DNA of 64,000 nt from NCBI RefSeq assembly GCF_000278255.1, contig NZ_JH725082.1, forward strand, positions 23,904 to 87,903, in the 5' to 3' direction. Within the stretch, counting starts at the first letter, position 1. Each line of letters begins with the position of its first letter. The notes under the pieces were generated by a model, which did not search any database, was not told the origin of the DNA, and saw nothing but the letters and a program-made list of their open reading frames with translations. The position numbers were made by a program, and so were the translations under genes. This document shows positions 56,421-64,000 of the stretch, piece after piece. Source of the DNA: Bartonella melophagi K-2C. Lineage in GTDB: Bacteria; Pseudomonadota; Alphaproteobacteria; Rhizobiales; Rhizobiaceae.

Positions 56421-59087
56421 ATGAATAGCGTTAATAAAATCCGGTCGACATTTCTGGATTATTTTCATCGTAATGGGCATAAAGTTCTTTCTTCTAGCCC
56501 ACTTGTTCCACGCAATGATCCCACATTAATGTTTACAAATGCAGGAATGGTACAGTTTAAAAATGTTTTTACTGGATTTGAGCAACTTTCTTGTAGCCGG
56601 GCAACAACCGCACAAAAGTGTGTACGTGCGGGTGGAAAGCATAACGATCTTGATAATGTTGGTTATACTGCACGCCATCATACTTTTTTTGAAATGCTTG
56701 GTAATTTTTCTTTTAGCGATTACTTCAAAGAAGAAGCAATTTTTTTCGCATGGAACCTTCTAACAAAGGAATTTTGTCTTTCGAAAGATAAGTTGTTGAT
56801 TACAGTTTATCATAGTGATGATGTAGCTGCTCAGTTATGGCGTAAAATTTCAGGTCTTCCAGACGAAAAAATTGTTAGGATTGCAACAAATGATAATTTT
56901 TGGATGATGGGGGATACAGGGCCTTGTGGCCCATGTTCAGAGATTTTTTATGATCATGGCGATAAAATTTTTGGGGGACCTCCTGGAAGTGCTGATAAAG
57001 ATGGTGATCGCTTTGTTGAAATTTGGAATCTAGTCTTCATGCAGTATGAGCAGGTGAGTAAAGACAAGCGAATTGAATTGCCTCATCCTTCTATTGATAC
57101 GGGGATGGGATTAGAACGTATCGCTGCTGTTTTGCAAGGTGTGCACGATAATTATGATATTGATCTTTTTTCTGCATTAATTCGTGAGTCACAAAGGATC
57201 ACAGGAGTTGAGGCGACTGGTGATTTTGTTGTTAGTCATCGTGTTATTGCTGATCATCTACGTTCCTCGGCATTTTTGATTGCAGATGGTGTTCTGCCTT
57301 CTAATGAGGGTCGGGGATATGTTCTACGTCGTATTATGCGTCGTGCTATGCGTTATACTCATTTTCTTGACGCAAAAGAGTTATTGATGTGGCGTCTTGT
57401 ACCTGCTTTGATACACGAAATGGGGCAAGCTTATCCTGAATTAGTGCGTGCCGAATCTTTAATTTCAGAAATTTTAAAGTTGGAAGAAACGCGTTTTCGT
57501 AAAACTCTTGAACGGGGTCTTCGTTTGTTGAATGAAGAAAGTATTCATCTTAAAGAAGGTGATTGTTTTAATGGTGAAGTTGCTTTTAAACTTTACGATA
57601 CATATGGTTTTCCACTTGATTTGACGCAAGATGCTCTTCGTCACCGTGGAATATCTGTTGATGTTAACGCTTTCAATGAAGCGATGGAACACCAAAAAGC
57701 GGAGGCTCGTGCTAATTGGTCTGGTTCTGGTGAGTCTGTAACGGAAGCGGTTTGGTTTTCTGTTCGTGATCAAGTAGGTACTACAGAGTTTTTGGGTTAT
57801 GAAACAGAAAAAGCGGAAGGTGTTATTACTGCCCTTATCTGTGATGGTCAGATTGTTGATAAAGTTTCTTCAGGGCAAAAAGCTATGTTTGTTGTTAATC
57901 AGACACCTTTTTATGGTGAGTCTGGTGGGCAAATGGGGGATAGCGGTATAATTTCTGGTGAACATTTTGTTTTTGAAGTACATGATACCCAAAAAAAGGC
58001 TAAAGGTGTTTTTGTTCATATTGGTGAGGTTAAAAGTGGTCAAGCAAAAACATGTGATTGTGTGGAATTAACAGTTGATTGTGTTCGTCGTAAAAAAATT
58101 CGTGCAAACCATTCTGCTACTCATTTATTACACAAGGCTTTGCGTCAAATATTGGGGAATCATGTTGTACAAAAGGGTTCTTTTGTATCACCTGACCGGT
58201 TACGTTTTGATTTTTCTCATCCACGGTCAATTTCACCAGAAGAATTGAAAAAAGTAGAAGATTTAGCCAATGAAATTGTGTTGCAAAATAGCAAAGTAAT
58301 AACACGTGTGATGACAGTGGATGATGCAATTTCTGAAGGGGCAATAGCATTATTTGGTGAAAAATATGGTGATGAAGTTCGTGTTGTTTCTATGGGAAAA
58401 AGGCATGAGCAGATAGGGGAAAAAGACGGTTGGTCAATTGAGCTTTGTGGGGGCACGCATGTGCACAGAACAGGTGAAATTGGTTTGATTCATATTGTTT
58501 CTGAAAGTTCTGTAGCGGCTGGAGTTCGTCGTATTGAAGCATTAACGGGTACTGCTGCGCGCCTTTACCTCCGTAATCAAGATAAGCGAATTTATAAAAT
58601 TGCTGCTCTTTTAAAAACTTTCCCTGTTAATGTACAAGAACGTATTCAAACTTTACTGGATGATCGTCGTAAGCTTGAAAAAGAATTAAGTGATTTACGT
58701 GGGAAAATTGCTCTTAATTGTGGAACTACAAAGAACAATAAAGCAGATATAAAAATTATTAATGGCATTTCTTTTATGGGGCATGTCATTCAAAATATTT
58801 TACCAAGAAATCTTAAGACATTAGTGGATTCTGGAAAAAAGAAGATTGGATCTGGTGTTGTAGCTTTCATTGCTGTTTCAGAAGATGGCAAGGGAAGTGT
58901 TGTTGTTGGCGTAACTGATGATTTGATTGATAGACTGAATGCTGTTGATTTAGTACGTATTGTATCAGATACTCTTGGTGGCAAAGGTGGTGGTGGGCGT
59001 CCTGATATGGCGCAAGCCGGTGGTCCGCAGGGGGATAAAGCTTATGATGCTATTGCAGCATTAGAAGTTTTTCTTGAAAACTTGTAA
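56421..59087 (+). CDS. alaS: Alanyl-tRNA synthetase
   Basis: The ATG at 56421 ([15 protein letters not shown]) is preferred; a 56397 start would add eight residues unlike the family. The 888-residue class II enzyme has the catalytic domain ([29 protein letters not shown]), the tRNA-recognition domain, the editing domain with zinc ligands ([16 protein letters not shown] and [13 protein letters not shown]) and the C-terminal DHHA1-type domain with [16 protein letters not shown]. It charges tRNA-Ala and clears mischarged Ser/Gly. In many bacteria it follows recA, as here. Confidence 0.97.
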   Translation: MNSVNKIRSTFLDYFHRNGHKVLSSSPLVPRNDPTLMFTNAGMVQFKNVFTGFEQLSCSRATTAQKCVRAGGKHNDLDNVGYTARHHTFFEMLGNFSFSDYFKEEAIFFAWNLLTKEFCLSKDKLLITVYHSDDVAAQLWRKISGLPDEKIVRIATNDNFWMMGDTGPCGPCSEIFYDHGDKIFGGPPGSADKDGDRFVEIWNLVFMQYEQVSKDKRIELPHPSIDTGMGLERIAAVLQGVHDNYDIDLFSALIRESQRITGVEATGDFVVSHRVIADHLRSSAFLIADGVLPSNEGRGYVLRRIMRRAMRYTHFLDAKELLMWRLVPALIHEMGQAYPELVRAESLISEILKLEETRFRKTLERGLRLLNEESIHLKEGDCFNGEVAFKLYDTYGFPLDLTQDALRHRGISVDVNAFNEAMEHQKAEARANWSGSGESVTEAVWFSVRDQVGTTEFLGYETEKAEGVITALICDGQIVDKVSSGQKAMFVVNQTPFYGESGGQMGDSGIISGEHFVFEVHDTQKKAKGVFVHIGEVKSGQAKTCDCVELTVDCVRRKKIRANHSATHLLHKALRQILGNHVVQKGSFVSPDRLRFDFSHPRSISPEELKKVEDLANEIVLQNSKVITRVMTVDDAISEGAIALFGEKYGDEVRVVSMGKRHEQIGEKDGWSIELCGGTHVHRTGEIGLIHIVSESSVAAGVRRIEALTGTAARLYLRNQDKRIYKIAALLKTFPVNVQERIQTLLDDRRKLEKELSDLRGKIALNCGTTKNNKADIKIINGISFMGHVIQNILPRNLKTLVDSGKKKIGSGVVAFIAVSEDGKGSVVVGVTDDLIDRLNAVDLVRIVSDTLGGKGGGGRPDMAQAGGPQGDKAYDAIAALEVFLENL

Positions 59088-59184
59088 TTTATCTTCGTGT
59101 TACTTAAACTTAGGCCTTGTAAGGAGTTAGAAAACTGTACTTTAGATAAAGTTGGCGTTTGAAGATATAGAAAAATAACTGATT

Positions 59185-60972
59185 TTACGATGCAATAGAT
59201 TCACGTAGTGGAATCACATTTTCATTTTCTACTTTTATCATTGGTTGATCGTTTGTTAACCCACCGGCTTTTAATAGTTTATAGAAACGGCCACCTTTTT
59301 TAGTCAATTCTTGAAAACTACCTTTTTCAATTAAGCGACCGTGATCTAGAAAAAGTATAAGATCAGCATTGCGAATTGTTGAAAGTCGATGCGCTATAAT
59401 AAAAGTTGTACGATTTTGGCTTACGTAATCGATAGCGTCTTTAACGCGTGCTTCTGTTTCAATATCAAGAGCGCTGGTTGCTTCATCTAAAATGAGAATA
59501 GGTGCATTTTTTAAAACAGCACGTGCAATTGCTAATCGCTGTCTTTCTCCACCTGATAATTGGGATCCCCGTTCGCCAACTAATGTATTGTACTGATCGT
59601 TTTTATTCAAAATAAAGTCATGAGCAGCAGCTATTTTTGCAGCCTCATAAAGTTCTTTATCTGTTGCAGTCGTTCTACCTATTGCAATGTTATCACGAAT
59701 GCTACGGTTGAAAAGACCAGCATCTTGAAATACTGTTGCTAGAGTTTTGCGTAAGGATTCACGGTTAATGGAACGTATATCTATTCCATCAATTTTAATA
59801 TACCCAACCGTAGGGTCGTATACGCGTTGCAACAAATTGATTAGTGTCGTTTTTCCTGCGCCTGTAGGTCCTACAATAGCAACAGTTTGTCCTGTTTTGA
59901 CTTCAAATGAAATGTCAAAGACACCTTGAGAGGTATTTGGGAATGCATAGGTCACGTGATGAAATTGAATCTCACCTTTAACATTGTGGAGACAAGGAAG
60001 GTTGTCAGGTTCTTTCATATTAAAAGTTGAGTCTTCCATTTCAAAGAATTCTTGTAATTTTGCTTGTGAGGATACAGCTAAATTAATAAAGCCACTAATT
60101 TGATCAAGACGGCCAATCATTAATTGAGCAAATCCAACAAAAGAAACGACTTCACCTACACTTAGTTGACCTTTTGTCACAAAAAAAGCTCCAAGAAGAA
60201 ATACACACACTATTGAAATGGTTGAAGCCATTCTATTTAAACCACTAGCAAGTGCCCACCAGTTTAGAACAGGATTTTGTGCTTTAAGAAGATCACTGGT
60301 GTGTTGATGAAGCTCTGATGTTTCTTCTGCTATTCGGTTATAACTTTGTACAATTGAAACGTTAGAAATTGAATCACTGATATGTTTGAAAACACTATGA
60401 TGATAACGTTCTACAGCGGCTTGTCCGTCTTTTGTTTTTTGCATCACTAAGCGTGCAATTAATACATAGATGACGGCAAGAACCACTAAGACTATTAAAA
60501 GGCGCCAGTTCATATTAAAAGCTATGGGCACTAGAACAAATAATGCGACAAAGGTAGAAAGGTGTTGGCGCATAAAATCAAGCCATATAGCTGACATGGA
60601 ATCTGTAGCACGCAATAGCGTATGAAGGGTATTAGAAGTTCCACGTTGTTGATGCCAAATTAATGGCATGGTAATGATACGTCCAAAAGATTCTGTTAAA
60701 ACACTTAAACGTCGTCTGTGAACTAAGCGATCCGAGCCACGAGCTACAAGGATATAAGCAATAATATTGAAAACACCAAAACACACCCAGAGTGAGAGGT
60801 TAAAAATAATACCTGATTTGTCTGCAATTGCATCAATGACGTGACCAAACAAGATAGGTTCTGCTATCGTAATGATAGCTAGTATAACATTAGCACCACA
60901 GATTAAAAAAAATACGCTTTTTTCTCTATCTAGATAAGAAAGAACACGCACGTATGTTTTTAATAAAAGCAT
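59185..60972 (-). CDS. ndvA: Cyclic beta-1,2-glucan ABC exporter NdvA/ChvA-like
   Basis: The 595-residue half-transporter fuses six membrane helices to an ATPase. It closely follows Sinorhizobium NdvA, for example ANVILAIITIAEPILFGHVIDAI, MPLIWHQQRGTSNTLHTLLRA and KTKDGQAAVERYHHSVF. The ATPase has Walker A VGPTGAGKTT (about 373-382), signature LSGGERQR (about 472-479) and Walker B LILDEATSALD. NdvA exports periplasmic cyclic glucan made by NdvB, which matters for host interaction in relatives. No ndvB is in the window, and whether this organism makes the glucan is unknown; an altered substrate is possible. It is divergent from the pseudouridine synthase gene. Confidence 0.92.
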   Translation of the reverse strand: MLLLKTYVRVLSYLDREKSVFFLICGANVILAIITIAEPILFGHVIDAIADKSGIIFNLSLWVCFGVFNIIAYILVARGSDRLVHRRRLSVLTESFGRIITMPLIWHQQRGTSNTLHTLLRATDSMSAIWLDFMRQHLSTFVALFVLVPIAFNMNWRLLIVLVVLAVIYVLIARLVMQKTKDGQAAVERYHHSVFKHISDSISNVSIVQSYNRIAEETSELHQHTSDLLKAQNPVLNWWALASGLNRMASTISIVCVFLLGAFFVTKGQLSVGEVVSFVGFAQLMIGRLDQISGFINLAVSSQAKLQEFFEMEDSTFNMKEPDNLPCLHNVKGEIQFHHVTYAFPNTSQGVFDISFEVKTGQTVAIVGPTGAGKTTLINLLQRVYDPTVGYIKIDGIDIRSINRESLRKTLATVFQDAGLFNRSIRDNIAIGRTTATDKELYEAAKIAAAHDFILNKNDQYNTLVGERGSQLSGGERQRLAIARAVLKNAPILILDEATSALDIETEARVKDAIDYVSQNRTTFIIAHRLSTIRNADLILFLDHGRLIEKGSFQELTKKGGRFYKLLKAGGLTNDQPMIKVENENVIPLRESIAS

Positions 60973-61206
60973 GGGATAGTTATCTCCAACAGCTATTGCA
61001 GTTACAAAATTAGGATTACTAATTTTTTATCTAGTTGTTTTCTTTGAAGTAATGAAATTTATACAGAAAGAAAATGCAATTTTGGATACTGATTGTAATG
61101 CAATGTGATAAAGTCTAATTTTAAAAGGATGTAGTTTTTGCATTTATAAAGACGAGAAAATACAATTGGTAAACAAAGAAATTGTGTAGCAAGAGGGTCT
61201 GTTACA

Positions 61207-62187
61207 GTGGGTGTAGAAATCAAAAAGGTTAAGGAAGGTGAAAGCGGAATGCGCTTAGATCGTTGGTTTAAGGTGCATTATTCAGGACTTGCGTTTGGGT
61301 ATCTACAAAAACTGCTGCGTTCTGGTCAGATACGCGTTGATGGCAGGCGTGTTAAAACTGATATACGTCTTGTTATAGGGCAGTCTATTCGCGTGCCGTT
61401 TTTATCTGTTGATAATAAGAAAAATCTTTCTGTAACGGATAAAACTATTCATGATCAGGACAAATTGGCCATTTTAGAAGAAATGCTTCTCTATAAAGAT
61501 CCAAAAATCTTTGTATTAAACAAACCTGCAGGTTTGGCTGTACAAGGTGGTTCAGGTTTAACGTGCCATATCGATGGTATGCTTGAAGTATGGCGTAATA
61601 AAAAAGGGGAAAAACCACGGTTAGTTCATCGTCTTGACCGTGAGACATCAGGTGTACTTATTATTGCTCGATCAAGAGGGGCTGCACAAGCATTGACTGC
61701 CGCTTTTCGAGCACGAGAAACGAAGAAAACTTATTGGGCGTTAGTACGGGGAGTGCCTAGAAAAAAGCAAGATAAAATTTCAACATGGATGGTAAAGGAA
61801 ACAACTACACAAGGCGATAAAATGCGTGTTTGTGAACATGGAGAACCAGATTCTAATCATGCGGTTTCTTACTATCGTGTTTTAGATACACGAGGGCGGG
61901 CTCTGTCTTGGTTAGAAATGGAGCCTTATACTGGTAGAACACATCAGCTACGTGTTCACGCAGCTTATATGAACCATCCAATTATTGGTGATTCAAAGTA
62001 TTTTTTTTCAGACAATAATTGGGAATTACCTGGTGGCATTCAAAATCGTCTACATCTTCATGCACGCCGTATTCGTATTCCTCATCCTTCAGGAGGCATA
62101 TTGGATATTATAGCTCCTTTACCACCTCATATGGTACAAAGTTTTAATCTTTTGGCTTTTAATGAAAATGATGGTGATACAGAGTAA
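61207..62187 (+). CDS. rluC: RluC/RluA-family 23S rRNA pseudouridine synthase
   Basis: A GTG start at 61207 follows AGAGGG. The 326-residue protein begins with an S4 RNA-binding domain (MRLDRWFKVHYSGLAFGYLQKLLRSGQIRVDGRRV, about 15-50). The catalytic domain then has HRLDRETSGVLIIARS (about 140-155) holding the catalytic aspartate, and GRTHQLRVHAAYMNHPIIGD. RluC converts three uridines in 23S rRNA to pseudouridine. Assignment to RluC within the family is by S4 domain and gene order; another member is possible. Confidence 0.88.
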   Translation: MGVEIKKVKEGESGMRLDRWFKVHYSGLAFGYLQKLLRSGQIRVDGRRVKTDIRLVIGQSIRVPFLSVDNKKNLSVTDKTIHDQDKLAILEEMLLYKDPKIFVLNKPAGLAVQGGSGLTCHIDGMLEVWRNKKGEKPRLVHRLDRETSGVLIIARSRGAAQALTAAFRARETKKTYWALVRGVPRKKQDKISTWMVKETTTQGDKMRVCEHGEPDSNHAVSYYRVLDTRGRALSWLEMEPYTGRTHQLRVHAAYMNHPIIGDSKYFFSDNNWELPGGIQNRLHLHARRIRIPHPSGGILDIIAPLPPHMVQSFNLLAFNENDGDTE

Positions 62188-62727
62188 TACAGAAAACTTC
62201 AGCTTAATTTCTATAATTGTAGTAACGAAGTTTATTAGCAGTGTTTAATTACTTATTATTATAAAAAGGCATTTGAAAAATTTGGTTATAAACTACCAAA
62301 TTATGAATAGGTCGAAATATCACTAAAGTTTTACTTTATTTAAAAATGAAAGTTTTAGCAACTTTAATTCATATAAGCTAGATATCCTACCTTTTCTTGG
62401 TGTGGTGGTTTGGAAATTACACTGTATTTTCGATTAGGTATATCAGTTTTATTATTTAATTATTTTATTGGTAATGCGAATGGTTAATAATTATCTTCTT
62501 AATCACCACCTTTATAATTTTGTTTGAGTCTCATAGAGAGGTTGGTATGAAAGTAAAAGAATGCTACGCTAAAAATTCAATCTTGGATATCAATAGTAAA
62601 ATCAGCTAACTATAAGTACAATTGATTTTTCCTAAGCTTGTCACATGATATTTAATGTATGAGAAGTGTATGGATTCTATTCTAGAAAATTCAGTGGATT
62701 AATTGAACATATTAGAAGTAGAACAAT
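62188..62727. other. Gene-free spacer between rluC and the ATP12 gene
   Basis: No supported frame is seen in 540 AT-rich bases. In related Rhizobiales a HAD-family hydrolase gene often sits between these two, but no HAD motif (DxDGT) was found here. The promoter of the ATP12 gene should lie near 62640-62720. Confidence 0.5.
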
Positions 62728-63510
62728 ATGCGTAAAATTTTAGATAATTTTAATATGCCGTTAGATGACGATAATCCTGTTTACAACGTACAAAAGCTTT
62801 CATGTCAGCCACTACCTAAACGATTTTATCAAGAAGTAAGTATCACGCATGAAGAAGGAGGTTTTTCCATATTATTAGATGGAATCCCAGTAAAGACACC
62901 TGCGAGACGCTGTCTTCTCATGCCTACAAAAGCACTTGCTGCATTAGTAGCACAGGAATTTACTGTGCAGGAAGAGAGCATTGATCCAGGAAGAATGCCA
63001 ATTACGCGTCTTGTTAACACTGTTGTTGATGGTATAGCCGATAATATGCAAGTTATTTTTGAAGATTTATTGCGTTTTGTTGCGTGTGATATGATTTTTT
63101 ATCGTGCACAAACACCAAAAGAACTTGTAGAACAACAATGTGAGCAATGGGATTTTTTACTTGATTGGGCAGAAGAAAAACTTGGTGCACGTTTTAATAT
63201 AGCAGCAGGACTTATGCATATTGAACAACCGTGGGAAGCTATTCAAGCGGTGAGTAATTATTTACGTAAGATAGAATCCCCTTATATACTTGCTGCACTT
63301 CATGCAATGACTACTTTAACAGGCTCTGCCCTTATTGCTTTTGCTGTAACTGAAAAGAAAATTAATTTGGATAATGCTTGGGATATTGCTCATTTAGATG
63401 AGAACTGGACGAAGAAACAATGGGGTGTTGATAAGGAAGCGATGACGCGGCGAGCTTACAAGAAGAGTGAATTTAATGCAGCTGCTGCAATCATTATTGC
63501 CTGCGCATAA
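62728..63510 (+). CDS. ATP12-family chaperone (F1-ATPase assembly)
   Basis: The 260-residue protein matches the ATP12 family. It has an N-terminal beta domain (PLPKRFYQEVSITHEEGGFSILLDGIPVKTPARRCLLMPTKALAALVAQEF, about 30-80) and a helical C-terminal domain with MPITRLVNTVVDGI, FEDLLRFVACDMIFYRA and EQQCEQWDFLLDWAEEKLGARF. In mitochondria ATP12 protects the F1 alpha subunit before assembly, and alphaproteobacterial members are the nearest bacterial relatives. The ATG at 62728 lacks a strong ribosome-binding site. Confidence 0.92.
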   Translation: MRKILDNFNMPLDDDNPVYNVQKLSCQPLPKRFYQEVSITHEEGGFSILLDGIPVKTPARRCLLMPTKALAALVAQEFTVQEESIDPGRMPITRLVNTVVDGIADNMQVIFEDLLRFVACDMIFYRAQTPKELVEQQCEQWDFLLDWAEEKLGARFNIAAGLMHIEQPWEAIQAVSNYLRKIESPYILAALHAMTTLTGSALIAFAVTEKKINLDNAWDIAHLDENWTKKQWGVDKEAMTRRAYKKSEFNAAAAIIIACA

Positions 63511-63512
63511 GT

Positions 63513-63550
63513 GGAAATTTCTTTTGCTCATACATGAATATGAAATTTCC
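63513..63550. terminator. Inverted repeat between two convergent genes
   Basis: GGAAATTTC (63513-63521) pairs perfectly with GAAATTTCC (63542-63550), and TCATACATGA inside the loop can pair again. It starts three bases after the ATP12 stop and ends three bases before the stop of the minus-strand gene, so it is placed to act as a two-way terminator, though it is AT-rich and has no long U tract. Confidence 0.5.
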
Positions 63551-63552
63551 AA

Positions 63553-64000
63553 TTACGATATTTTTATAATTTTAGTTGAATTAATTTTTATTTTTTCAAG
63601 TCCAAGGAAAGCTTCATTGATTATGTTTAAAGTCGTGTCGTCATTGCCACGAATAAAATACCACTGATTATTTTCGAGAAGAGCAATAATCTCACTTTTA
63701 ATATAACACTTTTTTCTACTATTTATCGTAATTGCAATTTCTAAAGGCATAATAAAATAAGGAATACCGTTATCGAGTTTTCCTTCATGTTTTTGTGTTT
63801 GGTCGATTTTTATATTCTCGATTTTATAATTTCTCGCTAGCTGATCTATTTGGCTTTTTATTATTTGTTGAAATTGTGCTTTATTGAGATTTTTTTTGAT
63901 AGCTAAACTCTCAATAATTTTTGGGGGAATAGAATTTAAGATAGCATTTGAATTAATTTCTTTAAGTGCTTTATTATAAATAGAAATTTCATTTTGTAGA
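63553..64000 (-). CDS. C-terminal part of a small (probably secreted) protein related to the gene at 14407 (5' end outside window)
   Basis: The minus-strand frame is open from base 64000 to the stop at 63553-63555, giving 148 visible residues and no start. It reads LQNEISIYNKALKEINSNAI at the left, then a helical segment (PPKIIESLAIKKNLNKAQFQ), then strands including PYFIMPLEIAITINSRKKC and ENNQWYFIRGN. This order and the last motif resemble the secreted protein at 14407-14937 (DNNRWYLIYGG), so the two are likely paralogues. No function is recognised. The signal peptide expected by analogy would be beyond the window. Confidence 0.75.
   Translation of the reverse strand, partial: LQNEISIYNKALKEINSNAILNSIPPKIIESLAIKKNLNKAQFQQIIKSQIDQLARNYKIENIKIDQTQKHEGKLDNGIPYFIMPLEIAITINSRKKCYIKSEIIALLENNQWYFIRGNDDTTLNIINEAFLGLEKIKINSTKIIKIS

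Overview
The window reads as a chromosomal segment of an alphaproteobacterium of the order Rhizobiales, most likely Bartonella. The reasons are: AT-rich intergenic DNA around well-kept core genes, a fused secDF, ExoR and NdvA homologues, a PopZ-type protein, an ATP12-type chaperone, a hemin-binding/Omp25-like surface protein, and many long gene-free stretches with decayed genes. The genus is an inference; no species is assigned.

Layout. (1) 1-1.65 kb is the end of a prophage or phage-derived element: the glycine-rich C-terminus of a tail fibre, a T4-type lysozyme with a C-terminal membrane segment, an overlapping spanin-like pair, a small membrane protein, then tRNA-Lys with its 3' end facing the phage genes. 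(2) 2-18.7 kb holds a TerC/CBS membrane protein, an LPG-synthase-type membrane protein, SecDF, an MscS channel, threonine deaminase, a small secreted protein, a DEAD-box helicase and an Omp25/Hbp-like protein, separated by long non-coding stretches. (3) 19-21.2 kb is a decayed accessory island: a relic of the same lysis genes as at 1-1.5 kb, a multiply frameshifted AAA/OLD-like ATPase gene, and a short sequence shared with the tRNA-Lys end, all against the 3' end of tRNA-Asn; tRNA-Cys follows. (4) 21.4-32.4 kb has a Pcm-like methyltransferase with TolC, PopZ, ValS, ExoR, a glutamate/aspartate ABC transporter (gltIJKL order, with a strong hairpin after gltI) and exonuclease III. (5) 32.9-51.6 kb is the str-S10-spc-alpha ribosomal supercluster, rpsL to rplQ, with fusA, tuf, secY, adk and rpoA, closed by a clear intrinsic terminator. 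(6) 51.8-64 kb carries a DegP/DegQ protease, RarA, RecA, AlaS, the cyclic-glucan exporter NdvA, an RluC-type pseudouridine synthase, an ATP12 chaperone and the end of a secreted protein that resembles the one at 14.4 kb.

The most notable result is the pair of phage-end structures. Two tRNA 3' ends 19 kb apart are each preceded by copies of the same spanin/small-membrane-protein genes and by the same roughly 40-bp sequence. One copy is intact. The other is decayed and has an AAA-ATPase pseudogene lodged between the lysis relic and the tRNA, as expected for phage cargo. The rest is mainly housekeeping: translation, protein export (SecY, SecDF), DNA repair (RecA, RarA, XthA) and envelope functions (TolC, NdvA, ExoR, DegP, MscS).
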